A stretch of DNA of 64,000 nucleotides from Muricauda sp. SCSIO 64092. Lineage in GTDB: Bacteria; Bacteroidota; Bacteroidia; Flavobacteriales; Flavobacteriaceae. The position numbers and the translations under genes were made by a program. The DNA lies in the NCBI RefSeq assembly GCF_023016285.1, contig NZ_CP095413.1, positions 1,054,001 to 1,118,000 on the forward strand. The letters run 5' to 3'. Below the pieces are notes generated by a model. It had not been told where the DNA came from. It saw only the letters and a list, made by a program, of their open reading frames with translations, and ran no database searches. Positions 36,697 to 45,519 of the stretch are shown here, piece after piece (the first letter of the stretch is position 1; every line of letters starts with the position of its first letter).

Positions 36697-37390
36697 ACTC
36701 CTGGGCCCTTACTTGTTCAATTTTCTTGTCTTCTACAATAACACCATCCCTGAGGTGTACAATTCTTTTGCACATATGCGCTATATCCTTCTCGTGTGTG
36801 ACTACCAAAATAGTATTCCCATCATCGTTGATTTTTTGGATCAGGTCCATGACCTCATAAGACGTTTTACTGTCAAGGGCCCCTGTTGGTTCATCTGCCA
36901 AAAGTACCTTTGGTTCTGCTGCCATTGCCCTAGCTATGGCTACCCTTTGTTTTTGGCCCCCCGAAAGTTCTGAGGGTAAGTGGGTAGCCCACTCTTTTAA
37001 ACCTACCCTATCCAAATAATTCAGGGCTTTATCCTGACGCTCTTTCCTGCCCACTTTCTGATAGTATAGTGGTAGTGCGACATTTTCCAATGCCGATTTA
37101 TAATTGATAAGGTTGAACGACTGAAAAACGAAACCAAGAAATTTGTTCCGATACTGGGCAGCTTTTTTCTCACTAAGGTCCTTAATGGGGACACCATCCA
37201 AAAAGTACTCACCGGAATCTGCACCATCCAACATTCCCAAAATATTAAGTAGGGTGGATTTACCCGATCCCGAAGATCCCATAATGGCCACTAATTCTCC
37301 CTCTTCCACATTAAAATTAATTCCCTTTAAAACATGCAGGGAATTGCTTCCCATTTTATAGGACTTGTGAAGATCTTTGATTTCTATCAT
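36689..37390 (-). CDS. MacB-like ABC transporter ATP-binding protein
   Basis: A 233-aa ATPase of the LolD/MacB group. Walker A GSSGSGKST (38-46), Q-loop near Gln90, signature LSGGQ (142-146), Walker B LLADEPTG with Asp166 and Glu167, and His of the H-loop in VTHEKDIA. It is the only ATPase in an operon with four permeases. It couples ATP hydrolysis to movement of the permease periplasmic domains; cargo is unknown. Confidence 0.95.
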   Translation of the reverse strand: MIEIKDLHKSYKMGSNSLHVLKGINFNVEEGELVAIMGSSGSGKSTLLNILGMLDGADSGEYFLDGVPIKDLSEKKAAQYRNKFLGFVFQSFNLINYKSALENVALPLYYQKVGRKERQDKALNYLDRVGLKEWATHLPSELSGGQKQRVAIARAMAAEPKVLLADEPTGALDSKTSYEVMDLIQKINDDGNTILVVTHEKDIAHMCKRIVHLRDGVIVEDKKIEQVRAQEYV

Positions 37391-37490
37391 GATTGGTTTG
37401 TTAGCTATCTGGACTTGAAATCCACCTATAGGACTGACAAGTTGCAGAAATGTTACAAGATTAGTTTAAAAGTTATGTTAAATGATGGTA

Positions 37491-38600
37491 TCAGCTGCCC
37501 GCCTGGTCTTCGACATTGTTCCAGACCTTTATTTTGTCATCGTCTGAAATCCCAGATTTCACCTCAACAAAAATACCATCACTAATTCCCAACTCAACTT
37601 CCTTGCGTTCAAATTGTTGGTCTCCGACTTCAACCTCTACAAAGGGTTTTTTGGTATCGTCATCAAATTGGACCAGGGCCTCTTTTAAGGCCAGCACACT
37701 ATCGGCCCTGGCTAAAATTATGGAGGCATTTGCACTCAATCCCGCCCTTATGAAGGTGGTGTCCTGTTTGGTCAGTGTTCCTTTTATTTCAAATTGAATG
37801 GCACCATTCTCTTCTACTCCCTTGGGCGCTATATAATCCAATACCGCATCAAAAACCTGATCTTCAATGGCACCTACGGTTATTTCCAACGGCAAATCCT
37901 CTTTTATTTTTCCAACCTCGGATTCATCGACCTTTCCCTCAAAAATCATTTTCTCTACATCGGCAATAGAAGCGATGGTCGTACCTTCGTTAAAATTATT
38001 GCTTTCTATCACCTGATTTCCTTTTTCCACGGGAACGTCCAGCACCATACCACTGACTGTGGACCGTATCAAGGTATTTGCCTGATTACCGTACCCTTTT
38101 GAAGTACCTGTTTTAATAATATCCAAACGTTGGTTGGCTGCTTTAAAAGTTTGCTTTGCCTGGTCATAGGCCACTTCGGCATTTTCCAAATCCGCTTTTG
38201 AGATTACCCCTCTCTGAAATATTGATAATTGGCGATCGTAGTTTCGTTTCTGGTTCTCAACATCGATTCTTGCCCTTTCTATAGCATCCCTGGCATCGTT
38301 TAGGGCACTTAAATTTGGAACGACCTTGATTTTGGCCAAGAGATCACCTGTTTTAACATAATCGCCACCCTCAACAAAAACCTCTTCTATTACCCCTGAG
38401 ATATTGGGTTTGATGAGTACTTCTTCCAAGGGCAGGATACTTCCCGTGGCCACCGCTTTTTTTACTATGCTCTGCTTGGTCGGCACTTCCGTTTGATAAA
38501 CAATGGGGTCCTCTGAGTTCTTTTGGTACAAGTAATACATGGCCCCTGCAAAAGCAACAACAATAAATACTAGTATTACAATGGTAACCGACTTTTTCAT
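37491..38600 (-). CDS. HlyD/MacA-type periplasmic adaptor, copy 1
   Basis: A 369-aa membrane-fusion protein with N-terminal anchor (about 5-25), split lipoyl domain (ISGVIEEVFVEGGDYVKTG; VSGMVLDVPVEKGNQV), helical hairpin (about 95-165) and beta-barrel. Paralogue of the adaptor at 33059. It follows permeases A and B, with a short repeat between, and precedes the ATPase by 100 bases. Confidence 0.93.
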   Translation of the reverse strand: MKKSVTIVILVFIVVAFAGAMYYLYQKNSEDPIVYQTEVPTKQSIVKKAVATGSILPLEEVLIKPNISGVIEEVFVEGGDYVKTGDLLAKIKVVPNLSALNDARDAIERARIDVENQKRNYDRQLSIFQRGVISKADLENAEVAYDQAKQTFKAANQRLDIIKTGTSKGYGNQANTLIRSTVSGMVLDVPVEKGNQVIESNNFNEGTTIASIADVEKMIFEGKVDESEVGKIKEDLPLEITVGAIEDQVFDAVLDYIAPKGVEENGAIQFEIKGTLTKQDTTFIRAGLSANASIILARADSVLALKEALVQFDDDTKKPFVEVEVGDQQFERKEVELGISDGIFVEVKSGISDDDKIKVWNNVEDQAGS

Positions 38601-38610
38601 TTTTATGGTT

Positions 38611-38640
38611 TTTGACCCTTCGACTCCGCTCAGGGCTGGT
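38611..38640. repeat. Short interspersed repeat inside the efflux operon
   Basis: The gap between permease B and adaptor 1 contains GACCCTTCGACTCCGCTCAG, followed by GGCTGG. ACCCTTCGACTCCGCTCAGGG-type sequences are common dispersed repeats in Bacteroidota genomes, with a CCCT/AGGG stem. It may affect mRNA stability between the two modules. Confidence 0.5.
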
Positions 38641-38646
38641 TATTAA

Positions 38647-39906
38647 TTATTCGTTTCTCAAGGCTTCAATGGGCCTTACCCGAATGGCACTGTTGGCAGG
38701 TATGAACCCTGCCAATAGCCCGGAGATGACCAAAGCCATTAGCGCACTTGCCACCACACCGACACTTACACTGGGGCTAAGGAACATATCAACAGGCCCC
38801 ACACTATCCAGTAAGGCATTAATTCCATAGATAATCAGGGCCCCAAAAATAATACCCGTCATACCCGAAATGATCGTCAGGAAAATGGATTCCATCAATA
38901 TCTGTTTTTTAATGGACCATGGGGACTCCCCCAAAGCCCGCCGAATTCCAATTTCCTTGGTACGTTCCTTTACCACAATGAGCATAATATTGCTTACCCC
39001 TATTATTCCGGAAATCAAAACAAATGTCCCTACGATAATCGCAATCCATCGAATACCCGAAAACAGACTCTCCACCCTATTGTATTGTTCATAAAGATCA
39101 AAGTACCCAATGGCCCTATTGTCCTCTGGATGGACCTTGTGTTTTTTCTTCATTACATTGATGATCTTTTCCTTCAGAACGGAAATGGAACTTCCGTCCT
39201 TGGCGGTAATGGCCATCCAGCCCACATCTTCCCCTCGATTGAAAGCCTGCGAAAATGCCGTGAAAGGCACAAAAATCTCCTTTTGCGCCTCTTCCCCACC
39301 GTCACTGGAATTTTTCTTATAGGTTCCCACCACCAAGAAATTGACACCCTGAATTTTTATATAGGTCCCCAGTACCTCTTCACCTTTTTCGTATAAATCG
39401 TTTTTCACGCCCTGACCTATAATGGCAATCTTTCGTTTTTCGTTGATATCATTGTAATTGATGAACCTCCCCGAGGTCACTGTCATTGGGTCTTGATTGA
39501 TGATTTCCGGATAATCCCCGTAGACATTATAAGCCCCGGAATTCAAACCCCTAACCACATTATTACCGCCTGAACTAAAGCCTCCCAATTGGTTTCTTGG
39601 GGAAATGAACCTTAGGTTGGGGACATTATCCCTTATTGCCCGAACATCCTCTCGCTGAAATTCAAAACTTCTGTCCTTTGGCAATCCCTGATAAGGTTTG
39701 GTCGTCCTTCTTGTCCACATGAACATGGTATTGGTAGCAATATCACCAAAATCAGCATTGATACCATTTTCCAGTCCCTTGCCAGCAGCAAGCAGTAGAA
39801 TAAGAATGAATATTCCCCAGAATACGCCAAAAGCGGTCAATACCGTCCTAAACCAATTGGAGGTAAGTACTTCAAGAATTTCTTTCCAACGATCTCTGTT
39901 AAACAT
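38647..39906 (-). CDS. MacB-type ABC permease B
   Basis: A 419-aa permease: N-terminal helix (about 20-43), MacB core domain, FtsX helices with RTKEIGIRRALGESP. Resembles permease D (NTMFMWTRRTTKPYQGL versus NSLFVWGQRTSEPYKGF). It follows permease A after two bases. The pair A and B would be the second heterodimer of the operon. Confidence 0.92.
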   Translation of the reverse strand: MFNRDRWKEILEVLTSNWFRTVLTAFGVFWGIFILILLLAAGKGLENGINADFGDIATNTMFMWTRRTTKPYQGLPKDRSFEFQREDVRAIRDNVPNLRFISPRNQLGGFSSGGNNVVRGLNSGAYNVYGDYPEIINQDPMTVTSGRFINYNDINEKRKIAIIGQGVKNDLYEKGEEVLGTYIKIQGVNFLVVGTYKKNSSDGGEEAQKEIFVPFTAFSQAFNRGEDVGWMAITAKDGSSISVLKEKIINVMKKKHKVHPEDNRAIGYFDLYEQYNRVESLFSGIRWIAIIVGTFVLISGIIGVSNIMLIVVKERTKEIGIRRALGESPWSIKKQILMESIFLTIISGMTGIIFGALIIYGINALLDSVGPVDMFLSPSVSVGVVASALMALVISGLLAGFIPANSAIRVRPIEALRNE

Positions 39907-39908
39907 CC

Positions 39909-41153
39909 CTATTCGTCCTTTAGTGCTTCAATAGTATGTACCCGTGCCGCCCGCCATGCCGGGAAAAAACCGGCCAAGGTCCCTGCGATCACCAATACGA
40001 TCACCGTGGTAAAGGCAACGGTAAAGTTTACTGAAGGATTTACTACATAATCAATTTCAATATGGGGCCCTACGACTTCCAATAGCGCCATGCTAAAAAT
40101 GAGCCCTCCAAAGCCAGAGATTGCGGTCACAAAAATGGCCTCGTGCAAAATCATTCCAATAATGGACCATGGTTTTGCGCCAAGTGCCTTTCGGATACCT
40201 ATCTCCCTTGTGCGCTCCTTGACCACGATCAGCATGATATTACTTACCCCTACAACCCCTGCTATTATGGTACATACCCCTACAAACCAAAAGAACAGTT
40301 TTATGTTTCCCGTAAGGCTATAGTATCTTTTGGCCTCTTCCATGGCACTCCAGACCTCTACCGCACTAGTATCGTCCGGTGCTACCGTATGTACCTGTTG
40401 CAAATAGGTTTTAAGGTTATTCTTAAAATCCACGGCCTGGGCCACAGCTTGGTCAAAATTTTCCACAGCGGGCAAGGTAAAGGACATATTGTTTACCCGG
40501 TCACCACCATTAAAAACTTTTTGGGCAGTTGAAATAGGAATGTAGATTCGTTCCTCTTCACGGTCTTCATATTCTTTGTACACCCCAATAATCTTGAAAG
40601 GAATGCCAGAAATGTCAATATATTCACCAATGGGGGTTTCCACTTCATTGAATACGTCCGATCTTATTTTTTTGCCAACAATGGCCACCTTTGCAGTTGA
40701 CATTTCATCTTGGTAATTGATAAAACGACCATCTATCATTTTTGCGTTTTCAATGAATTGAAAATTGGAGGCCACTCCTTGAATACTATAGACCAGGGAC
40801 TCTTTACCATAATTTACCGTAACCCCGCGCACAAAAATGCGAGGGGAATTGTATTCTATGGTTTCATTGAACAGGGCAACGGAGTTATTGAAGTTTTCAT
40901 TGGTCAATTGAATGCGTCTGCCCGGATTCATTCCTTTGTATTCCTTGGAAGTTACCCCTGGCCATACCCATACACTGGTGGCGGCATCCTGCTCAAACTC
41001 TTGCTCAATACCATTGCGCATGCCTTGTCCAAAACCTAAGAGGATAACCAGAATAAAGATACCTGAAGCTACGGATATTCCCGTAAGGAACGTCCGCAAT
41101 TTATTTTTACGGATAGTGTCAAAAATCTCTTGCCACCTTTCGATGTCAAACAT
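39909..41153 (-). CDS. MacB-type ABC permease A, first gene of the efflux operon
   Basis: A 414-aa permease: N-terminal helix (about 21-45), MacB core domain and FtsX helices with RTREIGIRKALGAKP. It is most like permease C. With B, adaptor 1, ATPase, C, D, adaptor 2 and the TolC protein it forms an eight-gene minus-strand operon; the promoter should lie in the 102 bases between it and the small gene at 41256, but none is clear. Confidence 0.92.
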   Translation of the reverse strand: MFDIERWQEIFDTIRKNKLRTFLTGISVASGIFILVILLGFGQGMRNGIEQEFEQDAATSVWVWPGVTSKEYKGMNPGRRIQLTNENFNNSVALFNETIEYNSPRIFVRGVTVNYGKESLVYSIQGVASNFQFIENAKMIDGRFINYQDEMSTAKVAIVGKKIRSDVFNEVETPIGEYIDISGIPFKIIGVYKEYEDREEERIYIPISTAQKVFNGGDRVNNMSFTLPAVENFDQAVAQAVDFKNNLKTYLQQVHTVAPDDTSAVEVWSAMEEAKRYYSLTGNIKLFFWFVGVCTIIAGVVGVSNIMLIVVKERTREIGIRKALGAKPWSIIGMILHEAIFVTAISGFGGLIFSMALLEVVGPHIEIDYVVNPSVNFTVAFTTVIVLVIAGTLAGFFPAWRAARVHTIEALKDE

Positions 41154-41255
41154 TTGGGCTGGTTTTTTGATTGATGAAATACGAAAACGTACATCAATAA
41201 GACTAACGCTAGCCTAAAATGTTACAGTTTTTCCCAATTTTTTGCAAAAGTATTC

Positions 41256-41474
41256 CTAACCCTTTACCCTTCTGTAGATGAAATAGAACAATCCGCCAAC
41301 CAAAATGTAGGGGATTGCCATTAAATAAACGATACCATTGTTCACACCTTCGGCCTGACTGTTATCCGCCTCACTCTCCAATGCGGCCCTACACATGGCG
41401 CATTGTGCCTCTACCAGGTCAGGGTTGCACAATAGGACCATAAAAAGAAAAAAAACAAACTTCTTAGTGGACAT
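41256..41474 (-). CDS. Small exported CxxC membrane protein of the oxidase cluster
   Basis: A 72-aa protein: signal peptide (about 1-23, ending EAQ), then a CAMC motif right after the predicted cleavage site, a short polar stretch and one C-terminal transmembrane helix with a basic end. The start overlaps the DUF420 gene by 11 bases. Position after SCO and DUF420 suggests a role in copper handling or thiol chemistry during cytochrome oxidase assembly (inference). No named family is recognised. Confidence 0.75.
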   Translation of the reverse strand: MSTKKFVFFLFMVLLCNPDLVEAQCAMCRAALESEADNSQAEGVNNGIVYLMAIPYILVGGLFYFIYRRVKG

Positions 41475-41997
41475 AATATGGGGAAATCATTAGATATACA
41501 ATCACTCCCGTTACCGCTACGTACAACCAGATCGGAAATGTATATTTTGCCCATCTTCGGTGTGCTTCAAAATCCTTTAAATACGTCTTGCTATACGTTA
41601 TAAGCACCAAAGGGATAATAATTATGGACAATAAAATATGGGACAGCAGAATAAAATAATAAACGTATTTGATGGCCCCCTCACCTCCAAAGGGTGTTGA
41701 ATCGGAGGTCATGTGATAGGCCACGTACATCACCAGAAATGCCAAAGAAAGAAAAATACAAGTGGTCATCAAATTCTGATGTAATTTCAGTTTCCCGTTC
41801 TTTATGGCCACTACGGCCATTACCAACAACAGCGCGGTAAGTCCGTTTATCGTTGCGTAAATGGGCGGTAGAAATGAAAGCGGTTTGGCATCCGGAATCT
41901 TATATCCAAACAGGATGGCAACAACCAACGGTATTGCTATGGAAAGAACCGTTATCCAAATCTTGATTTTTTTTTCTTCTTTTAAAGTGGTCTCCAT
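41464..41997 (-). CDS. DUF420 membrane protein
   Basis: A 177-aa protein with five predicted helices. The features YATINGLTALLL, LHQNLMTTCIFLSLAFLV and YHMTSDSTPFGGEG, with conserved His residues near helix ends, match DUF420 (CtaM-like) proteins, which are found in cytochrome oxidase clusters and are thought to help heme or copper insertion. One-base overlap with the SCO gene. Confidence 0.88.
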   Translation of the reverse strand: METTLKEEKKIKIWITVLSIAIPLVVAILFGYKIPDAKPLSFLPPIYATINGLTALLLVMAVVAIKNGKLKLHQNLMTTCIFLSLAFLVMYVAYHMTSDSTPFGGEGAIKYVYYFILLSHILLSIIIIPLVLITYSKTYLKDFEAHRRWAKYTFPIWLYVAVTGVIVYLMISPYYVH

Positions 41998-42740
41998 TAT
42001 TCTTCCAATAACTTTTTAATGTCTTCTTTCAACATTGTGATTTGTTGGGGCTCCCCTTCTTGGTTCGTTCCCTGTTTTTCGGTAATCGTTCCCCTATAAT
42101 AAATCAAGGGATTGCCAAATCCATCCATCCTGGAACGGATGTAACCTTCCTTATCGACCAAAGCGAACATTCCGGAATGTTCAAATCCCCCAGGGGCATC
42201 CTCCGCTTCGCTGGCCAAAATATAGAAGCCTTCCCTTGCCAATTCATATATTTTTTCCTGTTCCCCTGTAAGCAAATTCCAATTTGGATTGTTTACCCCA
42301 TATTTTTCACCGTACTTTTTTAACACATGCGGCGTGTCATAGCGAGGATTGATGGTAAAGGATGCTACGGCAAAATTGTCCCTTTCCTTGAAGGTTTCCT
42401 GCAATTCCACCAGGTTCTGGGTCATTGTTGGACAAATTGTAGGACAGGTGGTAAAAAAGAAATCAACCACGTAAACCTTACCCAAGTAGTCTTTGTTGGT
42501 GACCAATACACTATCCTGATTGATAAAGGAAAAATTGGGAACCTTTCGCTTTTGGCCGTTATTGACTATGTAGGACAGGTCATCAATGGCCGATGTCCCT
42601 ATCATCCGGTCCTTGTCCACCAGACTGTCGTTATTTATCCGTTCCGCAACTTCCTTTACGGTAAAAATCCCAAAGACAAGGATTACTGCAGAAACCCAGA
42701 CGTAGGTATACTTTTTTTTGTTACTTGCTCCTTGAGGCAT
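41997..42740 (-). CDS. SCO1/SenC-family copper chaperone
   Basis: A 247-aa protein anchored by one helix (about 11-28) with a periplasmic thioredoxin fold. The copper-binding CPTIC motif has Cys99 and Cys103, and the third ligand is His188 in FEHSGMFALVD. It delivers copper to the CuA site of cytochrome c oxidase subunit II. Its start overlaps the upstream gene by 20 bases. The C-terminal tail after the fold is short and acidic. Confidence 0.94.
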   Translation of the reverse strand: MPQGASNKKKYTYVWVSAVILVFGIFTVKEVAERINNDSLVDKDRMIGTSAIDDLSYIVNNGQKRKVPNFSFINQDSVLVTNKDYLGKVYVVDFFFTTCPTICPTMTQNLVELQETFKERDNFAVASFTINPRYDTPHVLKKYGEKYGVNNPNWNLLTGEQEKIYELAREGFYILASEAEDAPGGFEHSGMFALVDKEGYIRSRMDGFGNPLIYYRGTITEKQGTNQEGEPQQITMLKEDIKKLLEE

Positions 42741-43374
42741 TGTTCTTTTTTAGTGCAAGACGATATTCCGCTAGGATTATTTTTACATCGTCTTCCATTT
42801 TATTGTTGAGTTCAGCAACCGAAGTGGCCTTAAATCCATATTTCACCCCTTCATCCTCATCATCGTCCCTTCCCCTAAGGTTTCTGTCCTTATCAATAAT
42901 GAAAACATAGGGAGAACCCATATCACTCCCTAAGCTTAAATCCGTATGTAAACTTGAAAACAGCTGCTGAATCTGAAGGTCCTCGGCAAAGACAAAGTTC
43001 CATCTGGAAATATCTTCCAGTTGGCTCAATTCATATTTTAACTCCTCCGCCTCATCCTCCATGCCCTTTGGGACCAACATCATAAACTGAAAGTCAGTGA
43101 ACTCAAAAAAGGGTTTATATATTTTTTGATTTAGGTTTAGGGCGATTGTTTTTTGGTTTTCCAACCGATTCCCCAAAAATCCGAGAATGGTAATTTTTCC
43201 GTCCAATGTTTTTGAGGGATCTATTGAAGAGATATCATCAATATTTTCCGTGAGTATGGGTAAGCGGCCAAAATTGTTTACCCCGGAAGCGAAGAAGAGA
43301 TACGCCACCAAAGGAAAGATGAAAAGCACAACCAGGACAAAAGTCTTTTTCACAGCATTGTTGTTGGTATGCAA
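42721..43374 (-). CDS. SCO-like membrane-anchored protein without cysteines
   Basis: A 217-aa protein: basic N-terminus, one helix (about 11-30) and a periplasmic domain. The run KITILGFLGNRLENQK occupies the place where SCO has the copper motif but has no cysteine; later segments (WNFVFAEDLQIQQLF, then SPYVFIIDKDRNLRGR) match strands and helices of the SCO fold. It has no cysteine anywhere. It could have structural or partner-binding roles for the true SCO encoded next to it. First gene after a terminator, so it starts the assembly-factor operon. Confidence 0.65.
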   Translation of the reverse strand: MHTNNNAVKKTFVLVVLFIFPLVAYLFFASGVNNFGRLPILTENIDDISSIDPSKTLDGKITILGFLGNRLENQKTIALNLNQKIYKPFFEFTDFQFMMLVPKGMEDEAEELKYELSQLEDISRWNFVFAEDLQIQQLFSSLHTDLSLGSDMGSPYVFIIDKDRNLRGRDDDEDEGVKYGFKATSVAELNNKMEDDVKIILAEYRLALKKNNASRSK

Positions 43375-43384
43375 AAATAAAAAA

Positions 43385-43404
43385 AGGCGGTCTTTTGACC
43401 ACCT
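43385..43404 (-). terminator. Terminator after the oxidase subunit genes
   Basis: On the minus strand AGGTGGTC, a four-base loop and GACCGCCT (one G-U pair) are followed by a T-rich run. It lies about 22 bases after the subunit IV-type gene and separates it from the assembly-factor operon. Confidence 0.85.
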
Positions 43405-43425
43405 TAAAACTTGTTAATCCCCAGT

Positions 43426-43809
43426 TTAAAAATCCCAGGCCAGGAAACCGTCCCTAAAAACCTCGAAAACATAGGTAGCTTCAAAAAGCAAGATAAAAAT
43501 AAGGTAAGAGACCAGGAAAACCGGAGTCCATACAATGGTCCTTCGAAGTGCGCTTTTTTCATCTCGAAGATGCATGAAATCCCAAGCAATATAATACGCT
43601 TTCACCAAGGTAAGGACAATGAAAATCCAGTTGAGGAGCTTCATATCCAGAAAATAATTTCCTGCCAAAATAGCCGGTTTAAATATCCCCAACAATACCT
43701 CCACCGCAGTTACAATGGACAAAAAGATAAGGACACCCCAGATTTTTTGGGTGTTGGACTTAAATTTCAATAGTCCTCTAAAAATTTCTAGTTTATGTTC
43801 GTGTGCCAT
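43426..43809 (-). CDS. Cytochrome c oxidase subunit IV-type protein
   Basis: A 127-aa membrane protein with three helices and a conserved HLRDEKSALRRTI loop between helix 2 and helix 3, typical of the prokaryotic subunit IV family (caa3/CtaF-like). It lies 53 bases after the subunit III gene. It stabilises the oxidase; it has no cofactor ligands. Confidence 0.88.
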   Translation of the reverse strand: MAHEHKLEIFRGLLKFKSNTQKIWGVLIFLSIVTAVEVLLGIFKPAILAGNYFLDMKLLNWIFIVLTLVKAYYIAWDFMHLRDEKSALRRTIVWTPVFLVSYLIFILLFEATYVFEVFRDGFLAWDF

Positions 43810-43862
43810 AAGTTATCTCAAACAATTTTTTAAATTCCAACCGCAATCGGAATGCCTATAAT

Positions 43863-44837
43863 TTATACCAGGTAAAAGAACGTAAATACAAATACCCAAA
43901 CCAAATCCACAAAGTGCCAGTAGAGTCCTACCTTTTCCACCATTTCATAATGGCCCCTTCTCTCATAGGTTCCCAATATCACATTAAAGAATATGATAAT
44001 ATTGAATACCACACCAGAGAATACGTGGAAACCGTGAAAACCGGTAATGAAGAAGAAAAAGTCGGCAAATAAGCGGCTACCGTATTCATTGCGAATAAGA
44101 TTGGCCCCTTCAACTACACGCACAGCGTCTTTTAACCTGGCCAGCGATTGTTTTCTATCCAGAACGGTCTTTTCACCTTCTTCATTGATTTTCTCCGTTC
44201 TGATCAATATGGATGGGTTTGATTTAAAACCTTCAACAACCTCATTTAAGGAGTAGGATGTTTGGTAACCTTCTTTTTCAAACCATATCCCTTCACTACT
44301 GGTATGCTTTATTCGGTCCTCCGGCAGTGCGGTGGAAAAATCCGCCAGGGCCGCACGTTCGCCCGTCTCCGCATTTACAAACTGCAGGACCCTTCCCCCT
44401 TTGGTCTCCAAAGCGCCATAATCCCCTTTTATAAAGGTGGCCCATTCCCAAGCTTGGGAGCCAACGAAAATTGCACCACCAATAATGGTCAAAAATAAGT
44501 AGAGTATAACCTTGTTCTGCTTCATGTTATGTCCGGCATCCACCGCCAGTACCATGGTCACGGAAGACATAATAAGGATAAAGGTCATGAACGCCACATA
44601 GATCATGGGGAAATTCCCATGAAAAAAAGGAATGTGGGTAAATACCTCATCGGCAATGGGCCAGGTCTCTATGAATTTGAACCTTGAAAAACCATAGGCC
44701 GCAAGAAATCCGGAGAAGGTCAATGCATCCGAGACTATAAAAAACCACATCATAAGTTTTCCATAACTCGCTCCCAGTGGTCTGTTGCCACCTCCCCAAA
44801 CGTTTTCTCCCGAATCGGTAGTTACCGTAGTGTCCAT
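43863..44837 (-). CDS. Cytochrome c oxidase subunit III with soluble insertion
   Basis: A 324-aa protein. Helices at about 28-48, 72-95, 108-130, and then three helices after residue 245 (FFFFITGFHGFHVFSGVVFN and WHFVDLVWVFVFTFF). The subunit III hallmarks GFHGFHVFSG and WHFVDLVW are clear. Between the third and fourth helices lies an extra hydrophilic stretch of about 110 residues (about 138-245), absent from most subunit III proteins. It lies 92 bases after the shorter subunit III-like gene. Confidence 0.92.
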   Translation of the reverse strand: MDTTVTTDSGENVWGGGNRPLGASYGKLMMWFFIVSDALTFSGFLAAYGFSRFKFIETWPIADEVFTHIPFFHGNFPMIYVAFMTFILIMSSVTMVLAVDAGHNMKQNKVILYLFLTIIGGAIFVGSQAWEWATFIKGDYGALETKGGRVLQFVNAETGERAALADFSTALPEDRIKHTSSEGIWFEKEGYQTSYSLNEVVEGFKSNPSILIRTEKINEEGEKTVLDRKQSLARLKDAVRVVEGANLIRNEYGSRLFADFFFFITGFHGFHVFSGVVFNIIIFFNVILGTYERRGHYEMVEKVGLYWHFVDLVWVFVFTFFYLV

Positions 44838-44929
44838 GAAACTCTTTCTTTTTAATAAGATTTCAGCAAAAATAACCGTTTTCTCCTTTAATAAAAGGGC
44901 AGTCCAAAGAAAACTTCACAATCCTTGAT

Positions 44930-45517
44930 TTATTTTACAAAGAACATAAACAATATTAAATACACCCATAAGAAATCCAGGAAGTGCCAGAAAGTGGCCC
45001 CCAGTTCCAGTCCCAATGTGTTATTTGGTGTGTATTTGCCCTTTATTTGTTTGAACAGCACTACCAATAATGAAATCAATCCTGCGACCACGTGAAGAAT
45101 GTGCACAAAGGCGATCAAAAAAACATAGGACATTTTTATGTTACTGGTAGGACCCGTAAAATAATAGCCGCTTCCCAACATTTGGGAAAACCCATAGAAT
45201 TGTAGTACTATAAATACTATCCCCAATGCCAAAGTGGCCAACAACCATCTTGTGGCCATTTTTTGGCTATTTTTCTTTACTGCTTTTTTCGCCAAAATAT
45301 AGGTAAGACTACTGATCAGGATAATTGCCGTGCTTATAAAAAAGGCCTGGGGCAATTCAATGGTCTCCAGCCAGTCCTTTCGTTTACTACTTACGATGTA
45401 AGCACTGGTCCAACCGGCAAAGGCCATAATTAAGCTCACAATACCGAACCAGAGCATCATCTTTTTTGCCCGTGCATTTTTTTCCTGTGGTGTACCTTGG
45501 GTCAAGTCCACTCCCAT
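44930..45517 (-). CDS. Cytochrome c oxidase subunit III-like protein (short form)
   Basis: A 195-aa five-helix membrane protein with FVHILHVVAGLISLLVVLF and TFWHFLDFLWVYLILFMFF, the subunit III family signature. It lacks the insertion of the next gene. Two subunit III paralogues side by side are common in Bacteroidota oxidase clusters. It lies two bases after the heme o synthase gene. Confidence 0.92.
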   Translation of the reverse strand: MGVDLTQGTPQEKNARAKKMMLWFGIVSLIMAFAGWTSAYIVSSKRKDWLETIELPQAFFISTAIILISSLTYILAKKAVKKNSQKMATRWLLATLALGIVFIVLQFYGFSQMLGSGYYFTGPTSNIKMSYVFLIAFVHILHVVAGLISLLVVLFKQIKGKYTPNNTLGLELGATFWHFLDFLWVYLILFMFFVK

Positions 45518-45519
45518 GT

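Noticed and set aside
36689..37390. ATPase as a LolD lipoprotein exporter
   Set aside because: The sequence resembles LolD, but linkage to four MacB-type permeases, HlyD adaptors and TolC fits a MacAB-like efflux pump better; no LolC/E features were seen.
44930..45517. Short subunit III-like protein as a truncated pseudogene
   Set aside because: It has complete helices and signature motifs, and duplicated subunit III genes are a normal feature of these clusters.
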